Below are positions 1-6,695 of a stretch of DNA of 8,860 nucleotides, in pieces (the stretch's first letter is position 1; the number at the start of each line of letters is the position of its first letter). The notes under the pieces were generated by a model. That model searched no databases and was not told the DNA's origin. It saw only the letters and a list, made by a program, of their open reading frames with translations. This stretch comes from Sulfuricurvum sp. (GTDB taxonomy: Bacteria > Campylobacterota > Campylobacteria > Campylobacterales > Sulfurimonadaceae), in assembly GCA_030679635.1 (NCBI GenBank), contig JAUXSZ010000178.1, positions 1 to 8,860 on the forward strand, given 5' to 3'. Both the position numbers and the translations under genes were made by a program.

Positions 1-413
1 AGAGTAAAGAGATCCAAAAGGGCTTGTGTGGGGTGAGCATGAGCTCCATCACCTGCATTGATGATGGATGCATTGGTATGTTGAGCGAGAGTGTGGGGAA
101 CACCTGCATGCGCATGACGTACAATCATGGCGTGGGGCCCCATTGCATCAAGATTGGCAGCGGTATCGATGAGACTTTCCCCTTTTTGCGTAGAGCTTTT
201 TTGGACATCCAGATGAATCACTTCAGCGCCAAGACGTTTTGCCGCGATTTCAAAAGAGCTTTTGGTACGTGTCGAGTTTTCAAAAAAGAGGGTGATAATT
301 ATTTTTTCGCGCAGTATGGGATCAAATCGACCGTCACTAAAACGGGAGGCATCCTCTAAAACGGCATTGATTTGGTCAAGGGTAAAATCGTCGGTACGGA
401 TTAGATGACGCAT
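1..413 (-). CDS. pyrB: Aspartate carbamoyltransferase catalytic subunit (partial, C-terminus outside window)
   Basis: Catalyses condensation of carbamoyl phosphate with L-aspartate to carbamoyl-aspartate, the committed step of cytosolic pyrimidine synthesis. The reverse strand is open from an ATG at 413 to the window edge, giving 137 codons of a protein usually about 300 residues long. The N-terminus reads MRHLIRTDDFTLDQI. The carbamoyl-phosphate-binding motif FFENSTRTKSSFE lies at roughly residues 43-55, and the GDGxHAHPTQALLDL motif near residues 121-135 ends the visible part of the carbamoyl-phosphate domain. An AGGAG Shine-Dalgarno (minus strand, 423-419) sits 5 nt before the ATG. The start lies inside the end of bioD (13-nt overlap, different frame), so the two are probably co-transcribed and translationally coupled. 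No pyrI or carbamoyl-phosphate synthase gene is visible. Identity is secure; only the left end is missing. Confidence 0.96.
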   Translation of the reverse strand, partial: MRHLIRTDDFTLDQINAVLEDASRFSDGRFDPILREKIIITLFFENSTRTKSSFEIAAKRLGAEVIHLDVQKSSTQKGESLIDTAANLDAMGPHAMIVRHAHAGVPHTLAQHTNASIINAGDGAHAHPTQALLDLFT

Positions 414-1084
414 ACGCTCTCCTGAATGTTTTCTTGTCTTATTTTAGCTAATAATGCTTGAGCCAGCGCTGTGTTGTCTCGTCCAATTAAATAGAGTGAA
501 TTGAAATGGGTTTTAAAATAGGGGAGTGAGGTTTGGGTAAAACTTTCATCCCCAGATCGGCAATTAAATGCCCACAAATAAGGGAGATTCTCTTGTTTAA
601 GTGCATTTATACTGAGCAACGTATCGTTGATGCAGCCGAGTTTACAGTGGGTTACGAGAAGAGTAGTTGCTTTAAAATGGTGCGCGAGATCGATCATCAT
701 CAGCTCTTCATCGAGGGGAACCATGAGGCCGCCTGCTCCTTCTATGAGGACAATATCGCAGAGGGATTCGATTTTTTCTAATGCGTGATCAAAAAGATTC
801 AAGTCTATTTTTTTCCCTTTATTGGCAACATAGGGGGCCGCGGGAAGTGAGCATGAAAGAGAGACAATGTCATTGATTCGAAGAGCTTTGAGTTGAGGGT
901 TAAGAACTTGTGCATGCTTGAGCAGTAAGCTTCCATCTGCAGGGAGGCCGTTTACCCCTGTTTCGATTGGCTTGTAAACTCCTACCCGAAGCCCCATTTT
1001 TGTGAAAGCTTCCAGGAGCTGTATTGTTGTATAGGTTTTACCGACATTGGTATTCGTTGCGGTGATGAAAATTCGTTGAGACAA
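401..1084 (-). CDS. bioD: ATP-dependent dethiobiotin synthetase BioD
   Basis: Closes the ureido ring of dethiobiotin from 7,8-diaminopelargonic acid, CO2 and a nucleoside triphosphate, the penultimate step of biotin synthesis in the cytosol. The 227-residue length is typical. The P-loop is ATNTNVGKT (residues 9-17, K16). YKPIETG (37-43, K38), SLPAAPYVAN (79-88) and IEGAGGLMVPL (from 114, E115) are the other family motifs. The usual Asp of GTDTxVGKT is Asn here; I recall the same in Helicobacter BioD, so it looks lineage-typical. The start is TTG: an in-frame TAA lies 13 codons upstream with no ATG or GTG between, and an AAAGGG Shine-Dalgarno precedes the TTG. The stop overlaps the start of pyrB. 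No other bio gene is in the window, so the biotin pathway is not clustered here. Confidence 0.96.
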   Translation of the reverse strand: MSQRIFITATNTNVGKTYTTIQLLEAFTKMGLRVGVYKPIETGVNGLPADGSLLLKHAQVLNPQLKALRINDIVSLSCSLPAAPYVANKGKKIDLNLFDHALEKIESLCDIVLIEGAGGLMVPLDEELMMIDLAHHFKATTLLVTHCKLGCINDTLLSINALKQENLPYLWAFNCRSGDESFTQTSLPYFKTHFNSLYLIGRDNTALAQALLAKIRQENIQESVCVI

Positions 1085-1101
1085 GGATTTGCCCTTTTGG
1101 C

Positions 1102-1107
1102 TATAAT
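1102..1107 (+). promoter_or_regulatory. Probable -10 element for the MetY-like gene
   Basis: A perfect TATAAT preceded by TTTTGGC (T-tract at 1095-1098), about 58 nt before the ATG at 1165. There is no convincing -35 hexamer, as is usual for housekeeping promoters of Campylobacterota, which use a T-rich region upstream of the -10. The element lies just upstream of the bioD start on the other strand, so it overlaps the bioD leader. Confidence 0.6.
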
Positions 1108-1114
1108 TAGCGCA

Positions 1115-1120
1115 ATTTTA
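1115..1120 (-). promoter_or_regulatory. Possible -10 element for bioD-pyrB
   Basis: Read on the minus strand this is TAAAAT, about 31 nt upstream of the TTG start of bioD. That would place transcription initiation around 1107 and leave room for the AAAGGG ribosome binding site. It lies within 10 nt of the plus-strand TATAAT, so the two divergent promoters would overlap. It is a weak match inside AT-rich sequence. Confidence 0.3.
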
Positions 1121-1164
1121 ATACATGTTTCGTAAAGATAAGGCAATGCCAAAAAGGGATAGTA

Positions 1165-2397
1165 ATGCGTTTTGAAGAGTTTAGCACAAAATTTGTTCAG
1201 CAAGTTGGAAAAAAAGAGGGTTCCGTCAGTCCCGTCATCATCAATTCGGCATCGTTTGGTTACGGTGACAGTGAAACGGGTGAAGGTATTTTTGATGGAT
1301 CGGTCAAAAAACCGCTCTATTCACGCATGGGAAATCCGACGTCAGGACAGTTGGAACAGATTTTAGCCCAAATGGATGGCGGCATCGGTGCCGTTGCTAC
1401 ATCATCCGGGATGGGAGCCACGGCAATGGCGACGTTGAGCCTTTTGAAATCTGGGGATGAGATCATCAGTGTCGGGGGACTCTTTGGGGGTACCTATTCC
1501 TATTTCTCCGAAACCTTGAGCCGCTTTGGGATTACTACACGCTTTTTTGATGTCGATGAATTGGATACTATCCAAGCGGCTATTACCGATAAAACGAAAA
1601 TGATTTTTTTGGAGAGTGTCGGCAATCCCAATATGCGTCTTCCTGATATCAAAGCAGTAGCTGTGATCGCCGATGCGCATGGTGTTGTCTTGATGGTAGA
1701 CAATACAATTACCCCACTGAGCATCGCACCGATAGCTTTGGGAGCAGATATTGTTGTCTATTCGACCACGAAGATTATTACCGGGAATGCTTCCTCGCTA
1801 GGAGGTGCCGTTGTGTTTCGAGAAATCCGAGAGGGTGAAGATAAATTCAAAACAGATCGTTATTCGGAAGTTCACCCTTTTATCAAAAAAATGGGGTCTA
1901 TGGCCCTGATTGGGAATGCAAAAAAAAGAGCGCTTCGTGATTTTGGAATGAGTGCGAATGGTTTTGGAAGTTATTTGACAATGCTGGGGCTCGAAACACT
2001 TCCTTTACGAATGGATCGCATCGTTACCAGTGTGGAAAAGATTTCGCATGCTCTTCAGGATCAAGGGTTTGCCGTGAATCACCCGTGCTTAAGTTCACAT
2101 CCTCATCATGAACGTTATCTAAGCCAATTTTCGCAAGGATGCGGAACATTGCTCACGATTGATATGGGAAGTAAAGCGGCGGCATTTTCTTTTTTAAACC
2201 GCTCAAAACTGATTACGATTACGGCTAATATTGGAGATAGCCGAACCTTGGGTCTGCACATGGCGTCGACGATTTATCGCGATTTTGATGACTCCACACG
2301 TGAGTTTTTAGGAATAACTGCGGGACTTATCCGTATTTCAATTGGGTTAGAAAATCCAGAACAAATTATCAACGACTTTATCGCCGCACGTGGGTGA
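1165..2397 (+). CDS. Cys/Met-metabolism PLP-dependent enzyme, O-acetylhomoserine sulfhydrylase (MetY)-like
   Basis: Fold-type I PLP enzyme of the trans-sulfuration family. By similarity it probably makes homocysteine from an O-acylhomoserine and sulfide, feeding methionine synthesis. It has 410 residues against about 420-430 for MetY. Visible are YSRMGNPT (52-59, PLP-phosphate and subunit-interface residues), the SSGMGA loop (80-85), D179 in VDNTITP (pyridine nitrogen) and the Schiff-base lysine K203 in STTKIITGN. The C-terminal half carries LGLETLPLR, ITANIGDSRTL and LIRISIGLEN, which resemble MetY more than MetB or MetC. The usual SxTKxxxGH motif ends in GN here, and the loop that follows is ASSLGG. 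The ATG at 1165 has an AAAAAGGG Shine-Dalgarno 6 nt upstream. Methionine gamma-lyase or an O-succinylhomoserine sulfhydrylase cannot be excluded from motifs alone. It stands alone, with a promoter on each side. Confidence 0.88.
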   Translation: MRFEEFSTKFVQQVGKKEGSVSPVIINSASFGYGDSETGEGIFDGSVKKPLYSRMGNPTSGQLEQILAQMDGGIGAVATSSGMGATAMATLSLLKSGDEIISVGGLFGGTYSYFSETLSRFGITTRFFDVDELDTIQAAITDKTKMIFLESVGNPNMRLPDIKAVAVIADAHGVVLMVDNTITPLSIAPIALGADIVVYSTTKIITGNASSLGGAVVFREIREGEDKFKTDRYSEVHPFIKKMGSMALIGNAKKRALRDFGMSANGFGSYLTMLGLETLPLRMDRIVTSVEKISHALQDQGFAVNHPCLSSHPHHERYLSQFSQGCGTLLTIDMGSKAAAFSFLNRSKLITITANIGDSRTLGLHMASTIYRDFDDSTREFLGITAGLIRISIGLENPEQIINDFIAARG

Positions 2398-2415
2398 TAA
2401 AGCATTCACTTTTAT

Positions 2416-2421
2416 TATAAT
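2416..2421 (+). promoter_or_regulatory. Probable -10 element for clpS-clpA-aat
   Basis: TATAAT preceded by CTTTTAT, about 70 nt before the TTG start of clpS. It implies a leader of roughly 63 nt. The leader contains a weak AT-rich inverted repeat (AACAAT at 2438-2443 with ATTGTT at 2452-2457), too weak to call a regulator. The 93-nt gap after the MetY-like gene fits a new transcription unit. Confidence 0.55.
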
Positions 2422-2490
2422 CTTCTCATTTAAGCCAAACAATACGAAATCATTGTTACATTATTTCTTTTAAATGACAGGGAATTATTT

Positions 2491-2790
2491 TTGAGTACAA
2501 AGATCAAGCATCAAACAGAGGGTGAACTTAGTATACGTGAGCCAAAACAGTATCATGTTTATTTATTAAATGATGATTATACGTCGATGGATTTTGTCAT
2601 CGATATTTTGATACGAATTTTTCACAAAAGCTACACAGATGCTCAGCATATCATGATGCAGGTACATCAAATGCAGCGAGGACTGTGTGGAACCTATTCG
2701 TATGAAATTGCAGAGACAAAAATCCATCAGGTAAGCTCACTTGCCCGAGAGAGTGGATTTCCGTTGAAAGCAGTTATGGAGGAAGCGTAA
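2491..2790 (+). CDS. clpS: ClpS adaptor, N-degron recognition protein for ClpA(P)
   Basis: Binds proteins with N-terminal Leu, Phe, Tyr or Trp and delivers them to ClpAP. The protein has 99 residues, with a polar N-terminal tail of about 20 residues that in characterised ClpS engages ClpA. The core starts at YHVYLLNDDYTSMDF (21-35). Residues matching the E. coli pocket are present: N27 and D28 (for N34 and D35), M33 (gate Met40) and H59 (His66). CGTY and EIAETK follow. The start is TTG: the only nearby upstream ATG (2474) is in another frame and stops after six codons. An AGGGA Shine-Dalgarno lies about 9 nt before the TTG. The stop overlaps the clpA ATG by one base (TAATG), giving tight coupling. 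First gene of the clpS-clpA-aat unit. Confidence 0.95.
   Translation: MSTKIKHQTEGELSIREPKQYHVYLLNDDYTSMDFVIDILIRIFHKSYTDAQHIMMQVHQMQRGLCGTYSYEIAETKIHQVSSLARESGFPLKAVMEEA
2778..2783 (+). promoter_or_regulatory. Strong Shine-Dalgarno of clpA inside the clpS 3' end
   Basis: GGAGGA, 6 nt before the clpA ATG, encoded within the last codons of clpS. It fixes the clpA start at 2790 and, with the TAATG overlap, lets translation pass directly from the adaptor to the unfoldase. Confidence 0.8.
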
Positions 2791-4967
2791 TGATTAGCAC
2801 CGAACTCAATGTGATTTTTCAAAAGGCAGTAGCGTTCGCACGGCATCAGCGCCACGAATATCTAACCATTGAGCATGTTATGCTTGCCCTTCTGAACTCT
2901 CCGGAGGGCTCAGCCATTATTCAATCCTGCGGCGGTGATGTTCAGGTGATACGGGAGTCGTTGGGGCAGTATTTGGTGCAAACCATTGAGCCTCTACCCG
3001 ATGAAGTAACTCAAGAACCTTTTGAAACGGTCGCTTTGGCTCGAATGATCGATGAAATGATGCGTCATGTCAACAGTGCCCAAAAACAGCATGCCGATAT
3101 CGGTGATTTTATCGCGGCAGTTTATGAAGAACATCATACCTATGCGTGTCTTCTGTTGCAAGAATATGGGATTAGTCGTGTGGACTTGCTCGAAGCAATT
3201 TCCCATCGTGATATTGAGATGCCACAGGATGCCCAGCAAAATGAGGGAGCTCTTGAAAAGTATGCTATTAATCTTATAGAACAAGCTAGAAAAGGGAAAA
3301 TAGATCCGGTGATTGGACGCTCAGCCGAGATCGAGCGTACTATCCAGACTCTTTGCCGTCGCAAGAAAAACAATCCATTGTTCATCGGGGAGCCGGGTGT
3401 GGGCAAAACGGCGATTGCTGAGGGGTTGGCGTTGCGGATTGTCGCAGGAGATGTTCCTAAATTACTTGAGAATGCGGTGTTATTTGCCCTTGATTTGGGT
3501 GCGATGCTTGCGGGAACGAAATATCGGGGTGATTTTGAAAAACGGCTCAAGTCAGTAATCGATGAAGTACAAAATCACCCGAATGCGATTTTGTTTATTG
3601 ATGAGATTCATACCATCGTAGGTGCAGGGGCTGTTGGCGGCGGAAGTATGGACGCTTCCAATCAGCTCAAGCCCGCATTGGCGTCGGGCGCGTTGAAATG
3701 CATGGGTGCGACTACGCATGCTGAATACCGAAATGTTTTCGAGAAAGATCGAGCCCTTAGTCGTCGTTTTGCCAGAATTGATGTCAATGAACCCTCATTG
3801 GACGATAGTTTTTTAATCCTAAAAGGTTTGCGCGCGCGGTACGAAGAGCACCATGGAGTTAAATATACCGATAAAACACTTCGCAGTGCGGTGGAATTGT
3901 CTAAAAAATTCATTACCGACCGCTTTTTACCCGATGTTGCGATTGATCTGATTGATGAAGCGGGTGCGTCGTTTCATCTGCACCATCAGAAAAGGACAAC
4001 CGTAACGCCTCATGATATCGAGATGGTGATTTCTAAAATAACGGGTATTCCAACCTCTAAAATTGGAAATGATGCCCGTGAGCAACTCTCAGGACTCGAG
4101 GATGAGCTTAAAACGCTGGTGATTGGACAAGATCATGCTATTGCTCAAGTCGTTCGATCTATCAAACGCTCATACGCCGGGATGAGTGCTCCTAATAAAC
4201 CGATAGCCTCTTTCTTGTTTTCTGGCCCTACGGGCGTAGGAAAGACTGAACTTGCAAAATCACTTTCCGAATCGATGGGGATTTATTTTGAGCGTTTCGA
4301 CATGTCTGAATATATGGAGAAACATGCCATCAGCCGCCTTATCGGAGCTCCTCCCGGATATGTCGGATTTGAGCAGGGGGGATTGCTCAGTGAAGCGGTT
4401 CGTAAACACCCCTATATGGTTCTTTTGCTCGATGAGATCGAAAAAGCGCATCCAGATTTGGTCAATATTTTGTTGCAGGTGATGGATAATGCAACATTGA
4501 CCGACAATAACGGATATAAAGCCAATTTTTCGAATGTTGTTTTGATCATGACCTCTAATGTTGGAGCAACGGAACGTACGGTCATGGGCTTCAATGCGGA
4601 TGCGTCGATCTCCCGTAATGAAGCCCTCAAATCGTTTTTCAGTCCCGAGTTTAGAAATCGTCTTGATGCAGTGGTCGAGTTTGGCGCACTCCCTTCATCC
4701 GTAGTGGAGGGGATTGTGGATAAATTTATTCGTGAGCTCAACGTTCAACTAAAACCGAAAAAAGTGACCATTACTCTGAGCGAAAAAGCAAAAGTCTATT
4801 TGGCCAAAATCGGATATGACAAAGCGATGGGTGCCCGACCTCTTGGGCGGGTTATTCAAGAAAAAATCAAAGACCCTCTTGTGGATGAAATGCTTTTTGG
4901 TAAACTCACGAATGGTGGAAGAGTAGCTATCGATTTCGACGATAAACTTTCATTTGAGTACTGCTGA
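2790..4967 (+). CDS. clpA: ClpA, ATP-dependent unfoldase subunit of ClpAP
   Basis: Hexameric AAA+ unfoldase that threads substrates into the ClpP peptidase. It has 725 residues (E. coli 758). Residues 1 to about 145 form the Clp-N repeat domain that binds ClpS. D1 has Walker A GEPGVGKT (200-207, K206), the pore-loop stretch with GTKYRGDFE, and Walker B LFIDEIH (D271/E272). D2 has Walker A GPTGVGKT (479-486, K485), RLIGAPPGYVG, Walker B LLLDEIEKAH (D548/E549) and sensor-2 GARPLGR (R683). There is no long coiled-coil M domain between D1 and D2, which separates it from ClpB, and no UVR motif, so it is not ClpC. The ClpP-docking loop reads MGF at 599-601 where E. coli ClpA has IGL. The gene lies between clpS (1-nt overlap) and aat (9-nt gap). 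clpP is not in the window. Confidence 0.97.
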   Translation: MISTELNVIFQKAVAFARHQRHEYLTIEHVMLALLNSPEGSAIIQSCGGDVQVIRESLGQYLVQTIEPLPDEVTQEPFETVALARMIDEMMRHVNSAQKQHADIGDFIAAVYEEHHTYACLLLQEYGISRVDLLEAISHRDIEMPQDAQQNEGALEKYAINLIEQARKGKIDPVIGRSAEIERTIQTLCRRKKNNPLFIGEPGVGKTAIAEGLALRIVAGDVPKLLENAVLFALDLGAMLAGTKYRGDFEKRLKSVIDEVQNHPNAILFIDEIHTIVGAGAVGGGSMDASNQLKPALASGALKCMGATTHAEYRNVFEKDRALSRRFARIDVNEPSLDDSFLILKGLRARYEEHHGVKYTDKTLRSAVELSKKFITDRFLPDVAIDLIDEAGASFHLHHQKRTTVTPHDIEMVISKITGIPTSKIGNDAREQLSGLEDELKTLVIGQDHAIAQVVRSIKRSYAGMSAPNKPIASFLFSGPTGVGKTELAKSLSESMGIYFERFDMSEYMEKHAISRLIGAPPGYVGFEQGGLLSEAVRKHPYMVLLLDEIEKAHPDLVNILLQVMDNATLTDNNGYKANFSNVVLIMTSNVGATERTVMGFNADASISRNEALKSFFSPEFRNRLDAVVEFGALPSSVVEGIVDKFIRELNVQLKPKKVTITLSEKAKVYLAKIGYDKAMGARPLGRVIQEKIKDPLVDEMLFGKLTNGGRVAIDFDDKLSFEYC

Positions 4968-4976
4968 TTTCGGAAA

Positions 4977-5645
4977 ATGATACCAAAGCTTACTTTACAT
5001 CTCTCCTTTCCTAATCCTAATAGTGCTTCAGAGGAGGGGATTGTAGCGTATGGAGGCGATCTCTCTCCTTCTCGTATACTGATGGCATACCGTATGGGTA
5101 TTTTCCCTTGGTACAGTGCTCATGACCCGATTCTTTGGTGGTCGCCTGATCCCCGTTTGATTTTAGAGTTGGATGACTTTAAACTCCATCGATCCTTGCG
5201 CAAAAAAATCCCCCAATTTGAAATTTGTTTCGACAGCGCATTTTCGGAGGTCATTCGTGAATGTGGAGGGGTGAGCCGACGCGGACAAAATGGGAGTTGG
5301 ATTCTCCCTGAAATGATCGAAGCGTATGAAGTCTTGCACGGGATGGGGATGGCACACAGTGTTGAGGCGTATCAAGAGGGGGTCTTGGTCGGAGGGTTGT
5401 ACGGAGTCAGTGTCGGACGGGTATTTTGCGGAGAGTCTATGTTTGCTAAAGTCTCCGATGCGTCTAAAGTCGCTTTTGCTGTTTTGATCGAACATTTGAG
5501 AGAGTGGGGATACGACTTTATCGATTGTCAGGTTCCGACGGAGCATTTGAAAAGTTTAGGGGCTAAAGAGGTGTCCAGAGATATTTTTTTAAAACGGTTG
5601 TCGGACGCGATGGAAGGGTCAGCACTTTTTAATGAGTGGCATTAA
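4977..5645 (+). CDS. aat: Leucyl/phenylalanyl-tRNA--protein transferase
   Basis: Transfers Leu or Phe from charged tRNA to proteins bearing N-terminal Lys or Arg, creating primary N-degrons read by ClpS. It has 222 residues (E. coli 234). Family landmarks in order: YGGDLSPSRILMAYRMGIFPW near 25-45, WWSPDPR, GSWI (W108, matching E. coli W111), HSVE, GLYGVSVGRVFCGESMF (E153, matching E156) and DFIDCQ (D183, matching D186), so the active-site residues are intact. The ATG at 4977 lies 9 nt after the clpA stop and in the same frame (TGA TTT CGG AAA ATG). The ribosome binding site is poor (CGGAAA directly before the ATG), so translation probably depends on ribosomes finishing clpA. Last gene of the unit, followed by a T-rich gap. 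Confidence 0.96.
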   Translation: MIPKLTLHLSFPNPNSASEEGIVAYGGDLSPSRILMAYRMGIFPWYSAHDPILWWSPDPRLILELDDFKLHRSLRKKIPQFEICFDSAFSEVIRECGGVSRRGQNGSWILPEMIEAYEVLHGMGMAHSVEAYQEGVLVGGLYGVSVGRVFCGESMFAKVSDASKVAFAVLIEHLREWGYDFIDCQVPTEHLKSLGAKEVSRDIFLKRLSDAMEGSALFNEWH

Positions 5646-5669
5646 CCTCTGTTTTTAATATTTTTTTGG

Positions 5670-5675
5670 CATAAT
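5670..5675 (+). promoter_or_regulatory. Probable -10 element for tal
   Basis: CATAAT preceded by a run of seven T (5661-5667) and GG, almost the same string as the TTTTGGCTATAAT upstream of the MetY-like gene. It lies about 37 nt before the tal ATG. The T-run also follows the end of aat, but without a stem-loop I do not call it a terminator. TAATAT at 5685-5690 is an alternative -10. Confidence 0.5.
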
Positions 5676-5711
5676 CGTTTATCTTAATATAAATTTTGGA
5701 GCTTAAATTTT

Positions 5712-6695
5712 ATGTATATTCCTGAATCACGTTTTACACTCTGGGCTGATTTTATCGAACGGACATTTTTGGATGAGGGGTTCAAGGATCTCATTGCGAA
5801 AGGGATCATAAACGGTGCCACTTCGAATCCTGCTATTTTTAAAAGTGCCATTTTAACTTCGAATGCATACAAAGAACAACTTTCAACACTAGGGGCTTTA
5901 AGTCCAAAAGAGAAATATGAAGCGTTAGCGATTTTTGATATTCAAAAAGCGGCAGATATCCTTCGTCCTTTATTTGATGCGGGAGATGACGGATATGTTA
6001 GTATCGAAGTTGATCCGTTTTTATGCGATGATGCTGCCGCAACGATTGCGGAGGGTATCCGACTGTATCAAACGATTGGGCGTCCCAATGTGATGATCAA
6101 AGTTCCTGCCACAGAGGCGGGATACAAAGCGATGGAAGCGATGGCATCTCAAGGTATTGCAGTAAATGCTACTCTGATTTTTTCGGTTGAGCAAGCGTTA
6201 AAGTGTGCTCAATCATTTGCCACTGCGGCTCAAAAAACGTCACGTGTCGTTGATAGCGTTATCAGTGTTTTTGTGAGCCGTATTGACCGAGCTATTGACG
6301 AAACGTTACGTACGAAGGGCGTGAAAACGGGGATGATGGGAATCATCAATGCTGCAGATATTTACAATCAGATCGAAGTGCTCAATGTTCCAAAATGCCG
6401 TGTTTTATTTGCAAGTACGGGGGTAAAGGGAGATGAGTTTAGAGCTTCGTACTACATTGACGAACTCTTAGCCCCTAATAGTGTAAATACAGCACCCATC
6501 GCAACGATTGAAGCATATGTTGCTGGGGGTGAGCGAACCCTTAAGCTCCCCTTGTCTCACGAAACGATTGAAGCGCATAAGCAAAAAGTGCGTGAAGCGG
6601 GAGTGGATATGAATAGAGTTATTGCCGATCAGATACAGGAAGGGCTTGAAGCGTTTAAAATGGCCTTTGATGAAATTTTGAGTACATTGGAGTAA
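5712..6695 (+). CDS. tal: Transaldolase
   Basis: Moves a dihydroxyacetone unit between sugar phosphates in the non-oxidative pentose phosphate pathway (sedoheptulose-7-P + glyceraldehyde-3-P to erythrose-4-P + fructose-6-P), in the cytosol. The protein has 327 residues. Seen are NGATSNPAIFKSA near residues 33-45 (family TSNPxIF), a conserved acidic EVDPF strand, the Schiff-base lysine K130 in MIKVPATEAGYKAM, NATLIFS, SVFVSRIDR and RVLFASTGVK, each marking a TIM-barrel strand in this family. The ATG at 5712 is preceded by TTTTGGAG at a spacing of about 10 nt. The stop codon directly abuts the ATG of the pilus ATPase gene, and the ribosome binding site of that gene lies in the last tal codons. 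In other Campylobacterota I recall tal directly before rplY-pth, which fits this neighbourhood. Confidence 0.95.
   Translation: MYIPESRFTLWADFIERTFLDEGFKDLIAKGIINGATSNPAIFKSAILTSNAYKEQLSTLGALSPKEKYEALAIFDIQKAADILRPLFDAGDDGYVSIEVDPFLCDDAAATIAEGIRLYQTIGRPNVMIKVPATEAGYKAMEAMASQGIAVNATLIFSVEQALKCAQSFATAAQKTSRVVDSVISVFVSRIDRAIDETLRTKGVKTGMMGIINAADIYNQIEVLNVPKCRVLFASTGVKGDEFRASYYIDELLAPNSVNTAPIATIEAYVAGGERTLKLPLSHETIEAHKQKVREAGVDMNRVIADQIQEGLEAFKMAFDEILSTLE
6689..6692 (+). promoter_or_regulatory. Shine-Dalgarno that bears on the pilus ATPase start
   Basis: GGAG within the tal stop region, followed by TAAATGATG. It is 3 nt from the ATG at 6696 and 6 nt from the ATG at 6699. The second ATG has the better spacing, so the protein may begin MGEEG rather than MMGEEG. 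Confidence 0.55.

Noticed and set aside
133..142. Palindrome TGGGGCCCCA in pyrB
   Set aside because: A 10-base palindrome explained by the Gly-Pro-His codons and common by chance; no second copy seen.
24..359. 111-codon open frame on the plus strand
   Set aside because: Antisense to pyrB, whose carbamoyl-phosphate motifs are clear on the minus strand.
1146..1175. Nine-codon open frame overlapping the start of the MetY-like gene
   Set aside because: It has no ribosome binding site of its own; it contains the Shine-Dalgarno of the real gene and shows no run of regulatory codons such as Met or Cys.
2394..2413. Possible terminator after the MetY-like gene (GTGA / TCAC followed by TTTT)
   Set aside because: The stem is only 4 bp with an 8-nt loop, too weak for an intrinsic terminator, and the T-run is better explained as part of the clpS promoter.
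2438..2457. Inverted repeat AACAAT / ATTGTT in the clpS leader
   Set aside because: A 6-bp AT-rich stem with an 8-nt loop is expected by chance in such AT-rich leaders.
3140..3550. 136-codon open frame on the minus strand
   Set aside because: Antisense to the D1 domain of clpA, no ribosome binding site or family resemblance.
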